A stretch of DNA of 64,000 bases from Heterocephalus glaber (taxonomy: Eukaryota > Chordata > Mammalia > Rodentia > Bathyergidae). Both the position numbers and the translations under genes were made by a program. The notes under the pieces were generated by a model. It was not told the origin of the DNA and searched no databases. It saw only the letters and a list, made by a program, of their open reading frames with translations. Below, one piece after another: positions 11,790 to 22,310 of the stretch. How positions within the stretch are numbered: position 1 is the stretch's first letter; each line of letters starts with the position of its first letter. The stretch is taken from assembly GCF_000247695.1 (NCBI RefSeq), contig NW_004624743.1:7758495-7822494 (forward strand), read 5' to 3'.

Positions 11790-12895
11790 GGTCTTAGTAA
11801 TAATGTGTTTGCAGAACTGGAGAAAACAATCCTAAAATTCATATGGAACCAGAAGAGATCAAGAATAGCAAAAATAATCCTGGGTAAAAAGAGCAAAGCA
11901 GGAGGCATCACAATCCTGGACTTGAAATTGTATTTATTACAAAGCTACTGTGATAAAAACAGCATGACACTGGCACAAAACAGACATGATGATCAGCAGA
12001 ACAGAACAGTGGAAGCAGAAACAACTCCAAGTACATTCAATTATTTGATCTTTGGCAAAGGGGCCAAAAGCACACACTCGGAGAAAGATGGCCTCTTTAA
12101 TATATGGTCTTGGGAAAACTGGCTTTTGACATGCAGAAGATTGAGTCTAGACCCATATCTCTCACCATAAACTAAAATCAAAATGGATCAGAGACCAAAG
12201 TATTAAACCAGAAATACTTAACCTGCTGGAAGATAAGGTAGGTAAAACATTAGAAGTCATAGCAAGGACTTTCTGAATAGAACTCCAACTGCACAGGAAG
12301 TAGTTCCAAGAATAGACAAATGGGGGTCATATTAAATTAAAAAGCTTCTGCACAGTAAAAGAAACAAACAACAAAGCGAAAAGACAACCTAAAGAATGGG
12401 GAAATATTTTTGCCAGTGATTCCTCAGACAGAGGACTAATGTTTAGAATATATACAGAACTTCAAAAAATTAGGCCCCCTCCAAAACAAAAGACTAAATC
12501 AAAAGATGAGCAAGCGAAATGAGCAGACACTTCACAGAAAAAGTAAAAATGGCCAATAAATACATGAAGAAATGTCCAACATGGCTGCCCCTTAGGGAAA
12601 TGGAAAATCAAACAACACCGAGATTCCATTTTACCCCAGAAGAATGGCTATCATCAAGAAATTATGTAATAACGAATGCTGGAGAGGCTGGAGAGGAAGA
12701 GGAAGCCTTCTGTGCTGTTGGTGGGAATGAAACTAGTAGAACCACTATGGAAATCTATATGGAAATTCCCCAAAAAACTAAAACTAGAAATTCCATTTGA
12801 TCCAGTGATTCCCCTTCTCGATATTTTCCTGAAAGAGCTAAAATCATCATAATACAGAGATATATGCATATCATGTTTATAGCAGCTTGATAGAA
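11790..12895 (+). pseudogene. L1 ORF2 C-terminal remnant, broken
   Basis: The frame at 11,805-12,170 translates to the post-reverse-transcriptase part of LINE-1 ORF2. It contains the motif [10 protein letters not shown], then [13 protein letters not shown], then the ENWL block. ORF2 normally encodes the endonuclease and reverse transcriptase that copy L1 RNA into chromosomal DNA at the target site. Only the C-terminal region after the catalytic domains is present. A stop follows the L-P-S-P-like end at 12,170. ORF2-like sequence then resumes in other frames, for example the 'MANKYMKK' stretch in the frame at 12,519-12,800 and the 'gaaactagtagaaccact' block. The element stops near 12,895 without its 3' UTR or tail, so both ends are lost. 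It is inactive. Confidence 0.9.
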
Positions 12896-13081
12896 AAATT
12901 AATCACAAGAGTTCATTGTAATGAAGAAGTTCTGAAAGATGTCATGGAGGAGATCATACTGGCTGTGGTACTAGATGTTGTCTAGGGGAAATGACAAGAA
13001 TTTTTCACACAGAGGGAATGGAAGGGGTGATTGAAAATACAATCAAGGTCTGAATTTTAAAAACTTATTACGATAAAAGAC

Positions 13082-13168
13082 ACATTGTTAAGAATAATGT
13101 TCTGAGGCAACGTAAGTGCGAAGGAAGGGGGAGTATTCAGAGGGAGGTTAATGGCAATGTGTCTTTGC
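13082..13168 (+). mobile_element. Second mariner-like 3' end fragment
   Basis: The stretch holding 'gggggagtattcagaggg' and 'ttaatggcaatgtgtcttt' resembles 14,010-14,060, the end of the mariner relic downstream ('ggggagtattttgagggg', 'ttaattgcaatgtgtttt'). It is therefore a second copy of the region around a mariner stop codon and 3' UTR, or the two are parts of a rearranged element. Confidence 0.55.
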
Positions 13169-13169
13169 A

Positions 13170-13565
13170 GACATTCTTTGCTTAATGACTGAGTTTCAGT
13201 CCTGCATCTAGGTCATTAACTAAATTTGTCCCTAAATGAGGAGTTGTACGTAGTATGTACATTTTAATATTCAGAACAGAGGAAGGGTCAAAGGAAACTC
13301 CAACTAGATGACTCTACTTGTATTTTCATAACTTTCCCATGCAGTATATGTATAACAATGTATAACAGAAGATAAAACTATAGTACTGTATTGTACAGTA
13401 CAACCAGCAAAAATTACAATACTGTACAAACAAGTGTACTGTATCAAAAGAAGACATTAAGGCTCTATAAAGAAGATGTATGGAGGACTACAAAAAAACA
13501 GATGGGTCATAAGTCCAAATGGCAGGTTGTAAATCTGAACAGGAAGCCCCAGGGATAAGTCTGAA
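13170..13565. mobile_element. Probable Tigger-like (Tc1/mariner) non-autonomous relic
   Basis: It contains 'aaatttgtccctaaatgagg', the palindromic 'tactgtattgtacagta' region and 'gtcataagtccaaatgg'. These words are typical of Tigger/MER2-type elements. Terminal repeats could not be delimited, so this is a family-level guess. Confidence 0.45.
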
Positions 13566-13639
13566 CAGTCATTAAACAGATAGGTTGTTACATGAGGAAT
13601 ACCTGTGCTGTAATCAATGTTTAATTTAATCGTTCAATG

Positions 13640-14110
13640 TATTTTTGGATCACAGCACACTGATCAAATATTTATGGAAATGTCTGTCAAATACAAACCT
13701 TACAGTGTGTCCTCATCCACTTTTCTCACCAGAACTGGCTCCATGCAACTTCTGGCTCTTTCCCAAAGTTAAAATGATCATGAAAGGCAAACATTTGAAT
13801 GGATCCAAGATGTACAGGCAGCCATGACAGCTCAACTAAAGACGCTCACGAAAGAGGACTTTTATTTATTTATTTAGTGCCAGGGATCAAACTCAGGACC
13901 TTGCACTTGCAGAGCAGGCAGCCGACCCACTGAGCTAAATCCCTGGCCCATGAAACAGGACTTTCAGAACTGCTTTCGAAGGGGTTGCGAATGATAGCAT
14001 AAGGGTATTTGAAGTGAAGGGGAGTATTTTGAGGGGGTTAATTGCAATGTGTTTTTTACTGTAATACTTTTTTAAAATTTAAACATTCATTGTAATGTTT
14101 GGTCATACTA
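13640..14110 (+). pseudogene. Mariner transposase relic, split by a SINE
   Basis: The frame at 13,645-13,827 encodes the C-terminal part of a Tc1/mariner transposase, the enzyme that cuts the element out and pastes it at TA sites. The signature 'FSPELAPCNFWLFPKVK' matches the conserved mariner block around the last catalytic aspartate (usually SPDLAPCDFxLFPxLK). Here that Asp is replaced by Asn (codon aac at 13,747-13,749). The reading continues past 13,827 after a shift: 'acagctcaactaaagacgct' would encode the usual AQLKTL block. It is then interrupted at 13,864 by an ID SINE and resumes at 13,965 with the end of the protein and an A+T-rich 3' UTR. The N-terminal DNA-binding domain and the first catalytic residues were not found. 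Inactive. Confidence 0.85.
13864..13950 (-). mobile_element. ID SINE inserted in the mariner relic
   Basis: Reverse-strand ID with tail (TTTA)n at the left, then 'gggatcaaactcagg' (B box side) and 'tgagctaaatccctgg' (A box side). The flanks carry gaaagaggactttt and gaaacaggacttt at about 13,850-13,863 and 13,952-13,964, one mismatch apart, which is the target-site duplication. It therefore entered after the mariner copy. Confidence 0.9.
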
Positions 14111-15662
14111 TTAATTAGACAGAAGGACAAAAGTGTAAAAGTTGGAGGTTTCTAAGCTTACGAAACAATACCTCAAACTGTTTGAAGATGAATGACAATT
14201 GATCTTTGAATTCTGCAAAAACATAAATTTAAAGTCAAGCTCATCAAAAAGAGTTTTCTCTCCTGAAGTTCTTTAAGAAGTCTAGTTTGTTATGATAGTG
14301 ATATTTTAAACTGATGCACTGATTAATTGCTTTAGTATTACTTAAATAATATTTTCACAATGTTCCTTCTCCTAAATCTCAGGTAGGTCACAGAATTGTC
14401 AGCAGGGAAATGAGCTGACATTCTGTGACCTGGTCATTTTGTCCCAAAACACAAAGTTCATGAAAGAACATGTTGTAAGGTGCTTAAGTATTGTAGTGTA
14501 GATGCTATTATAATGCTTTATGAAATCATTCAGTAAACCCAAGGATATTGGATCTAAACCGTGGGATTCAGAATGGGTTTTTCAACTCACATAGAGGCAG
14601 GGATGTGAGGATATAAATGTGGAGGCCAGTGTTTTTTTGTGAATGATTATGCAAGGTAGCAAAGTTCTCTCAGAAAGGACCCTTATATTGGGAGACATTT
14701 TGGCATGGCATGAAATGTCTGTATATTTAAAAACAGCAGTAGAATTGTCATTTTTTACTTGCCTTATGATAGTAATTTTACATGTAGGTGATAAAGAATC
14801 ACTGTCCAGCAGAGTGTCCATGTTAGGTCCATCCATCCACTCATTCAGACATCCACGGAAAAATCTCTTAGGTTCTGGGATGGGGCTGAAAGAGAAGGAA
14901 GGAGGGAGGGAGAGAGGAACAGAGAGATTAATTCCTGCTTTTGGATGCTCTTGTTTGAGATGGTATGAATATTTTAATGTGCCAGAAGGCAATCTGAGGA
15001 CTTTACACACGATGCTCACTTTCAGGTGTCACTGTAGTAACGGGAATGGTTAAGTCTCAAGTTTAAGAGAAATCAGTCCAGTGGGAATTTCACCCTTTAG
15101 TTGTGCAGGCTTTTTTTTTCTCATAGAATACAAGACCAGTTTAGCCATCACATGGAGTGGTCTGGAAATGCCAGGATGTCATGGAAATAACTGATCAAGA
15201 ACATGACTAGAAAAATACTTCGATCTTCTGCCCAGTTGGGCGAAGTCAAAGAATCCACTGCCTACACTTCCTACTCCAGGAAAGTACCCATCAGAGCAAT
15301 TCATCACAACTAGTTCTCTTTTGGATGGGCATATTTAATTTAGTAAGAAAATGATTAGCTCCTGCCAGAGCAGGGAGAATGGATATTGCCACTGATGACT
15401 GATTATTTTATGTAATGCAGAGCCTGTTCATGGGCTATACATGCCAGGAGTTTCGGGATAATATTTTGACCACTTCTTTTACTGTTCTTTGTGCTAGTGT
15501 TTTCTTTGGTATCTGGAATATATTGGTGAGGAGCTTATGTTTTTACTAAGGCCAGAGATGGAACTTGAAGTATGAAACTGTAAGAAAGCTCTTTAAAAAG
15601 TCGCAGGCTAATATGTTTGCAGTTTACTCACTGGCTTGCTGCACAGTAGTCTTGGTCAATGC
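14111..15662. other. Unique stretch with two antisense open frames
   Basis: No repeat was recognised. Between 14,582 and 15,053 there are a 145-codon reverse frame and a 136-codon forward frame over the same DNA. Neither shows a known domain. Openness on both strands argues for base composition rather than coding. Confidence 0.4.
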
Positions 15663-16061
15663 TGTGAGCAGAATCTTTATGCCCTCCTCCAAACTCACAT
15701 GTCGAAGCCCTAACTCCCATGTAATGGTTTAATGGGCAGAGGCTATGGGGAGGAAATTAGGGCTCTAGGAACAGGTCAGCAGGTCTTTAGGGTGAGGTCC
15801 TCATAATGAGATTAGTGTCCTTGTAGAAGAAAGATCTCTCTCTCTCTCTCCTTCCACAATCACATGCTGAGGAAAGGCCATGGAAGGACGTGGCATGAAG
15901 TTGACAGTCTCCAACCCAGGAAGAGAGGCTCAGCAGAAACCAAATCATCTGGCACTTTCAAAAAAGTTTCTGGCCTCCAACACTGTGAGAAAAGAGAATG
16001 CTGCTGTCCAAGCCATCCGGTCTACAGTATTTTGTTATGGCTGCCTGAACAAACTAATCCA
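15663..16061 (+). mobile_element. ERVL-MaLR (MLT1/MST-type) solo LTR
   Basis: Full LTR order: TG start, 'ctcacatgtcgaagccctaa', 'gaggtcctcataatgagatt', 'gtgtccttgtagaagaaaga', 'tggcctccaacactgtgaga', 'cagtattttgttatggctgc' and closing 'actaatcca'. Length near 400 bp fits a complete MLT1/MST LTR. Frames of 120 and 81 codons inside it are not genes. Confidence 0.9.
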
Positions 16062-17084
16062 GTCAAAATGGCCCTTTTCCCAAAAAAGTGTAGAAAGTTG
16101 CTCCCTTTTTTTCCCCTATGGGTGATATTCAGCATTCTAGCCATACGCACACGCTTTAGAAGAGATGTTAAATCATTTTATGGATTACTTTTCAAGAAGC
16201 CTGAAATGAGTTTGGGTTTTCTATGACTGACTGGTAAATAAATATGCAGTAAAGGAAAGTCCACTTCATTTCCAATTTTCTTTCTTTCTTTTTTTTTTTT
16301 TTTCTCCAGAGAGCATATTTAGTAGACTTGATGTCAAAACTTTTATCACCACTGTGAATGGATTCTGGCTGGGCTGGGGAGACGCAGGATCCACTCCTGC
16401 CACACATACATTTTTCTGCTCTGTTGAGATCTTTGTCACTCTAATTGCCAGTGATTTAGATTCTGATTTCAAAATATGATGAAACAAATTGAGAAATATT
16501 TAGATTTTATTTCACCTATGCATCCAGTTAAAGAAGTGAAATTGACCTGAAAAATGATGGTGATATGGACTAGATTTCCTATTTAGCCAGGAGACTGATA
16601 GCATGAACAAGACACCAAGAAATGATCCAATCAGGTACTGTGCAAGATTCCACTTAAAAGGGAAAAATATTCTACAGCACTCACGAGCCATTATTTCAAA
16701 TGCTCGTGTGAACATGGTCTAGTTCATCATCACCTTTTCCAATTATGTGTATGTTTAGCTCCAAAGTACTGCCTCTGCTTTCCACTTTGAAATGCCACAA
16801 ACGGAACTAGCATTTTCATTAAGAGAAACAATGTTTGCAGTGCCTAGAAAGGGTGGTAGCAATACTGGAGTCTTTTGTTATTTATAAAGTAAACATACTT
16901 CAAAGTGATACCCCATTTAACTCTAGCTCAACTTTTTGAACAAAATCAAGTAAAATATTACATTTCCAAAAGTTCTTCATGAATGTCTATATTTCTCTAG
17001 GAAAGAGAATATCATCTTTTATTTCTAGAAAGTGTAATCTTATATCAAAGCACTTTAGGAATTAAATCAGTTTCTTAATATCAA
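16062..17084. other. Unique stretch, nothing recognised
   Basis: Contains a poly-T run near 16,290-16,303 but no named repeat. Confidence 0.4.
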
Positions 17085-17099
17085 ACAATTTTGGTTTTT

Positions 17100-17207
17100 T
17101 GGGGTTTTGGGGTTTTTTTGTGGTTTTTTTTTTGGTACCGGGGATTGAACTCAGGTCCTTGTGCTTGCAAGGCAGGCGACAGAACCACTGAGCTAAATCT
17201 CCGGCCC
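17100..17207 (-). mobile_element. ID SINE with 15-bp target-site duplication
   Basis: Reverse-strand ID with a G/T-rich left end (tail), then 'ggtaccggggattgaactc' and 'tgagctaaatctccggccc'. The word acaattttggttttt is present at 17,085-17,099 and 17,208-17,222. Confidence 0.9.
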
Positions 17208-17339
17208 ACAATTTTGGTTTTTAAGGGGGTCATCCATGGTCTTACCAAATGCTTGCAAATATAACTACAGCTTTGTATTGCAGTTATATTTTTAGAAAAC
17301 TAAACTATTTTAACTGCATTAAATAACCAAGAATTGTTG

Positions 17340-17510
17340 TGTGGTTGCTGGGAGACAAGTCTTAAGGAAGACTACCTGAGCGTGAACTCTAACTTCCCTA
17401 AGTACACAACCTTGGGGAAGTTGCTAGGTCTTCCTGTGGTAGTTTTCTCATCTGTGAAATGGGATGACAGGTTGCAGCCCAGAAGTCTGTAGTGAGCCTT
17501 ACATTATTCA
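17340..17510 (+). mobile_element. MIR SINE
   Basis: Forward MIR core: 'caaccttggggaagttgcta' followed by 'gttttctcatctgtgaaatg', the usual 'cctcatctgtaaaatggg' block. Confidence 0.85.
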
Positions 17511-18639
17511 TTATTTGTTAGTGAGAACAGTGAAGCAAAAACATTTACTCTTTCACAACAGGAAGAAGGAATGAAGTGAGAAATATGTGATGCATGGTAC
17601 AACCGAACAGAAGGAGGCCTTTTCAAAGACACCGACCTGTGAGGGACCTGGTTGTGGCTGCATCCACTCCAGGAACCAGAATACACTCTGCGGATATGGT
17701 GGACTCTACCTGATTTAGTCATTTTTCCTTAACAACACCTAAAGACAATGCTTAAGACACTTAATCCGAAAGCAAGTAAGGATGCTGGAGTGCTAGATTA
17801 ACTGCCTCTGCTTTGACCTGCACCTTCATAACAAGGCTCCTCTGGTCTCCAGAGCTGACACATGCGGCATCTGACTTTTTTGTTCCATGATTAGCTAAGG
17901 CCCCATTCAATCATTCTTTCTGTCCACTCTTGTATCACCATCTCACTTTTTTGCTGTTCTTTCTGCTACCTGCCCTACTCCCACATTTCCTAAATTTAGA
18001 AAAAGTTATTAAGGAGCATGCACTACTATCCCACCTCACCTGTTCATGTATATCTAGCTCTCCTGCTCCTAAGCATGTGCTTGCTGGAGTCACTGATGGC
18101 TACAAACCTGCGAGTTCTCAGTGCTAACAATCTTAGGTGACTCCTGTAAATCAAGGTGGGGAAATGGTTCTATGGTAGGATGTGATAGCTTAAAGATACT
18201 AGACAGGTCTTGCTGCTTGAAATTACAGGTCAGCAGAAGAGAGAACCAGACCTCTTTGGGTTTGAACTCGTGACCTGAACATGAGTCCTGGTAACTGTCA
18301 AATATCCCAGAGCTCTTCTAGTCCTTACAGTGATCCCTCACTGCTCTCTTAAAAAGACTTTAAAGAGGAGAGAAAAGATGCTGAAAACCAAGTGCGAACC
18401 AAAGAGCTTCCGAAAAGCACTGTAATTCTTACCCAAGCAAGCTCACTGAGAGGACAAGCCTCATTGAGTCCATGCTTTATCAGAGTGACATCTCAGAAGA
18501 TGCCATTTGAAAGGAAAAAAATAAATCCTTGTTCAGCAGAAAGCAAGTAGGTTAAAGAGGATGATTAGTCCACACCTTCACCTTTTTCCTTAACCTTTGT
18601 TTCATTGACATACAGGCAAAACAACATGGCAAATGGAGC
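17511..18639. other. Unique stretch, nothing recognised
   Basis: No family or gene recognised. Confidence 0.4.
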
Positions 18640-18835
18640 CCGATGGTGCAGCCAGAGGAACCCTGAGGCTGGAGTTCTGGGGCTCAGGGTGTGATACTCA
18701 GAAAAATAATTTGCCTCTCTGCATTTCAACATGTGTTCCTAAGTGGAGGTAATGATAGCGACCTTAGAGGAATGTTGTGAAGAGTAAAGATGTCTTTTGT
18801 GGGTTTCTTATCAACATTGGGCATTATTACTGTCT
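18640..18835 (+). mobile_element. Degraded MIR
   Basis: MIR-like order: a 'gcagccagaggaaccctgagg' start region, 'ttgcctctctgcatttcaac', then 'ggtaatgatagcgacctta' and 'ttgtgaagagtaaagatg'. Diverged. Confidence 0.6.
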
Positions 18836-19009
18836 ACTTTTACCAGCAATAAGTAATTTTTACATTATGGGTCTGAATTATTAAGGTTCCCCAAACTTCT
18901 ATCAAACTAGATAGACGATTTTCTTCACTTTTCCCTTTTACCCCCCAGAAATCCAGAATCTGCATTTCTTCTGAGTCACAGGATGTGGAATGCAAAGAGC
19001 TCAAGCATT

Positions 19010-19215
19010 GGAATATAACCAATCTGGTTTCAAACTGGCTAAGACATTCTGGATTTATTTAGTATTCATGCTTGTCAGATCTCTGGCCCTTGATTTTCCC
19101 TTCTGTGCTGCACTAGTGACACCCACTTTGCAGAGTTGTAGAGAGAATTAATGATAATGTATGAAGGTGTTTAATATACTGAAGAGTTTAGAGTAAGCAG
19201 CAATTGATAAAGTAT
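19010..19215 (+). mobile_element. MIR SINE
   Basis: Forward MIR: 'gatttatttagtattcatgc' region, 'ttgattttcccttctgtgct', 'ccactttgcagagttgtaga', 'gagaattaatgataatgtat'. Tandem with the MIR at 18,640 but separated from it. Confidence 0.65.
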
Positions 19216-19576
19216 GTGGGGAGTGGTACACTTTCATGTTAGAGGCCACAATACAGGTTTGTCTCTGTTCACAATTGTTTCATTAGACCTCAAGCCTGAT
19301 ATTTAATGAATGATGGTGAAAGCTAACAAGATTGCACCTTGAAAGACATAAGTCATTTGGACTGATAAATTGTTAGATCAATAGAAAGTTACCTGGCTCA
19401 AAAACCCTATTCTGTTCAAAGTTATAAGTCATGATTACTGTCTTCAGGAAACTTACACCCTAATAGGAATCATTGCTTTCATTAATAACTGTGTCCAACC
19501 AAGTGATGTCTTTGTATAGTGACATTGCTTCATATAGTGAAGCAAAGGAAAAATGTTTTAGAGACTATATGGAAGT

Positions 19577-19975
19577 CTTTTTTTTTAAGTCGATGGATGA
19601 TAATTGCACATCTTTATGGGGTACAGTGTGATATTTGTATACATTTATACTTTGTGTATTGATCAACTGGCAATACTGAGGTAAGCTAGCTATCATGTGA
19701 AACACTTAGTCCTTTATAAAGGGAACATTCAAAATCCTCTCCTCTAACTATTTTGAATTATGTGATACAATATTGTTAGCTGCAATCACCCCTGTGTAAC
19801 AGAACACCAGAACTTATTCCTCCTGTGACTTTGTACTCATTAACCAGTTTCTCTCCATCTGCTCTCTCCCCTACACTTCCTGACCTCTGGCAACCAATAC
19901 TCTCCTCTCCTCTCTACTACCAAGAGCTAAGCTTTCTGAGACTACACATATGCATGCAAGAGCACTGCATCTATC
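19577..19975 (-). mobile_element. L1MA/L1MB-type LINE 3' UTR
   Basis: Forward-strand landmarks in order: 'gataattgcacatctttatg', 'gggtacagtgtgatatttg', 'gggaacattcaaaatcctct', 'gaacaccagaacttattcct', 'ttaaccagtttctctccatc', 'gcaaccaatactctcctctc'. This is the well-conserved 3' UTR of older mammalian L1M elements on the reverse strand. Confidence 0.9.
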
Positions 19976-19989
19976 CTCTAGACAGAAGT

Positions 19990-20060
19990 CTTTAACATCA
20001 CTCTGTCAAAGGGTGTTTTATCTCAGCAATGAGAGAAAAGTACCCAAGACACATGGCCTA
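19990..20060 (+). mobile_element. MaLR LTR 3' end fragment
   Basis: 'tgttttatctcagcaatgag' followed by 'gaaaagtacccaagacaca' resembles the terminal 60 bp of MT/MST LTRs. The rest of the LTR is missing. Confidence 0.5.
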
Positions 20061-20274
20061 GAAGAAAAAATTTTTTCAAGACTCAAGAAGTCTGAGGATG
20101 GATAATCCAGAATGGGTAAGAGGACTCATGAAGAGATCACAAGTCTGTCTCCTCTAAAAAGCCTCTTGGAAGCCCCAAAGAGCAACTTACAAGTTGCTGC
20201 TCATGACCCACCTCATGGCCATTCCTAGGAGAAAAGAAAATTGTGTTGTGTTTGTAGTGTACAAACTAGAAGAA

Positions 20275-20835
20275 AAAAACATTGTAGAAATTCCATTTGA
20301 CTAAGGTTTAACCCTTGTAGGAATCTCCCTGAAAGAGCTAATATCTTCATATTACAGGGATGCATGTATACCTACCTATGTTTATAGCAGCCACAACTTA
20401 CAATAACTAAACATGGAAGTGTCCTACATGGACATCAGCAGATGAATGGATAAAGAAAATGTTTTTATACATAATGGAATACTACTCTGCCATAAAGAAG
20501 GATACACTTGAGTCATTTGTAGGAAAATGGATAGCTCTTGAGACCATCACACTAAGTGAAATAAGTTAATCACTGAAGGTGAAATATGACATGGTTTCTC
20601 TAATACAAGAGATTCAAAATATAAATAAAGAGCAATCTAAAAGAGATACGTTGAGAAACAGGGAGGTCATTCTGTACAGATGGGAAGGGGCCGGAAGAAG
20701 GAGGGAAAGGGGAAAGTGGAACGTGGGAAGGAGGACTAAAAATGATCAAGATTCTATGTGTATATGTATCAATCCTCCATGCTGAATGTAATCACTATGT
20801 ATTCCAAACATATACTAATAAAGATTTTTTGTTTC
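20275..20835 (+). mobile_element. L1 LINE 3' end, type A
   Basis: Starts in late ORF2 ('gaaattccatttgactaagg'), passes 'cagatgaatggataaagaaa', 'actactctgccataaagaag' and 'aggaaaatggatagct', then a purine-rich 3' UTR and the tail motif 'aacatatactaataaagatt' that carries AATAAA. 5'-truncated. Confidence 0.9.
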
Positions 20836-20944
20836 ATTGCAGATTTTTACTGAATGAGAAAGCAATATTGCAAATATTGCTATTAATTCAAACACATGGC
20901 ACAGGAGTCATGAATACCACAGTAAGCACCTATAGGGGGCGTTC

Positions 20945-21072
20945 ATTATTTCTTTATTAGTGCATGTTTGTGGTATATAATGTTTACATTATTTGTGGGG
21001 AATTGGTACATGTTCACAATAGATCTTAGTTCCGTTTTAAATCTCCTTTCCCATCATCCTTTCTTTCCCCTC
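20945..21072 (-). mobile_element. L1 3' terminal fragment (reverse strand)
   Basis: 'attggtacatgttcacaata', 'gatcttagttccgttttaaa' and a pyrimidine-rich block match the reverse-strand L1 3' UTR seen at 10,370-10,500. It abuts the forward L1 fragment that starts near 21,080. Confidence 0.65.
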
Positions 21073-21079
21073 TATGCAT

Positions 21080-21835
21080 CTCTGGCCATTAGAGAAATGC
21101 AAAGTAAAACAGCACTGAGATTCCATCTTAACCCAGAAAGAATGGCTACCATCAAGAAATCAGATAATAACTAATGCTGGCAGGGATGTGGGGGGAAAGG
21201 GAGCTACCTACATTATTGATTGGAATGTAAACTAATACAACCACTTTGGAAATCAGTATAGAGATTCCTAAAAAATCTGAAACTAGAAACTCCATTTGAC
21301 CAAGCTGTTCTCCTAAGTATCTTCCTGAAAGAATTAAAGTCATCATGTTACAGAGATACATGCATAACATTTTTATAGCAGCAGAATTCATAATAGCTGA
21401 ATGTCTATCAACATATGTCTATCAACAGATGAATAGATAAGAAAACATATTTACACACCCTGGAGTGCTACTCTGCCATAAAGACAAAGTGGAGTCATTT
21501 GCAGGAAAATGGATGCACCTTGAGACCATAATGTTAAGTGAAATAAATCAGACACACAAGCTTAAACATCACATAGTTTCTCTTATATAAGAAACCCAAA
21601 GAATAAACAAAAGGCAAAATAAAAGATAGATGATCAGAAGCAGGGAGATAGATCTTCCTCAAATGAGAAGAGGATGAAGAGATGCAGAGAAGGGGAGGGA
21701 GGAGAGGGAAAGAGGATGAAAAACTAACGAAGATGTGTTCTGTTCTGGTTCCAACTCCACACAAGGAATGGAAACATCATGTATTGCAGACATGTATAAA
21801 AATTTTTTAAATTTTATAAAATTAAAAAAATTTTT
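21080..21835 (+). mobile_element. L1 LINE 3' end, type A
   Basis: Begins within ORF2 at 'ggccattagagaaatgcaaa' and runs through 'gaatggctaccatcaagaaa', 'aaactccatttgaccaagc', 'actctgccataaagacaaag', 'gaaaatggatgcaccttgag' and a purine-rich 3' UTR to 'gcagacatgtataaaaat'. It includes a 14-bp tandem duplication near 21,403-21,428. Confidence 0.92.
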
Positions 21836-21893
21836 TTTGTTAAGAAACAAAAATCCTCAAAAAGAAAGAACTCCTTTAAGAATACCAAATATT

Positions 21894-21982
21894 GGGGCTG
21901 GGGATTTAGCTCAGTGGTTCCGGCGCCTGCTGTGCAAGTACAAGGACCCGAGTTCGATCCTCGGTACCCAAAAGAAAAAAAA
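21894..21982 (+). mobile_element. ID SINE, well preserved
   Basis: A tRNA-like body with intact A box (tagctcagtgg) and B box (gagttcgatcc), then an A-rich tail. The flanks give aagaatacc plus A-rich bases at about 21,878 and 21,983. This is one of the least diverged copies and a good sample of the local ID consensus. Confidence 0.92.
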
Positions 21983-22224
21983 AAGAATACCGAAAATGCT
22001 CCTTTTCTAGTCTCGATAAGTGAGAAAACCAAGGGAGAAACATGCTGAGAATGGGTTTGGGGAAGCTATTGAACATCTACAGTGTTGGCTATAGGAAGCT
22101 ACTGGTCACCCCCAGTTGGGTCTGATGACAGAGAGCGCCTTCTACTTCTGTTGCTTATGCCTGTGACACCACATTCTTGATTTCTGGAGCTGAGATAATT
22201 ATAGTACTAATTTCCTAAAGTTCT

Positions 22225-22310
22225 TATATGTTCATTTTGTGAGCTAGGGAATGGAAAGTGCTCAACACAATGTCTGGCACATAGCAGGCTTTAATTAATA
22301 TGGGCAACTG
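22225..22310 (+). mobile_element. MIR 3' fragment
   Basis: 'gaaagtgctcaacacaatgt' and 'ctggcacatagcaggcttta' are the MIR 3' end. Confidence 0.7.

Noticed and set aside
15864..16226. 120-codon forward frame
   Set aside because: Mostly inside an MLT1/MST LTR.
20945..21835. L1 5' inversion (twin priming)
   Set aside because: The reverse fragment at 20,945-21,072 is L1 3' UTR, not the ORF2 region upstream of 21,080, so it is more likely a separate insertion.
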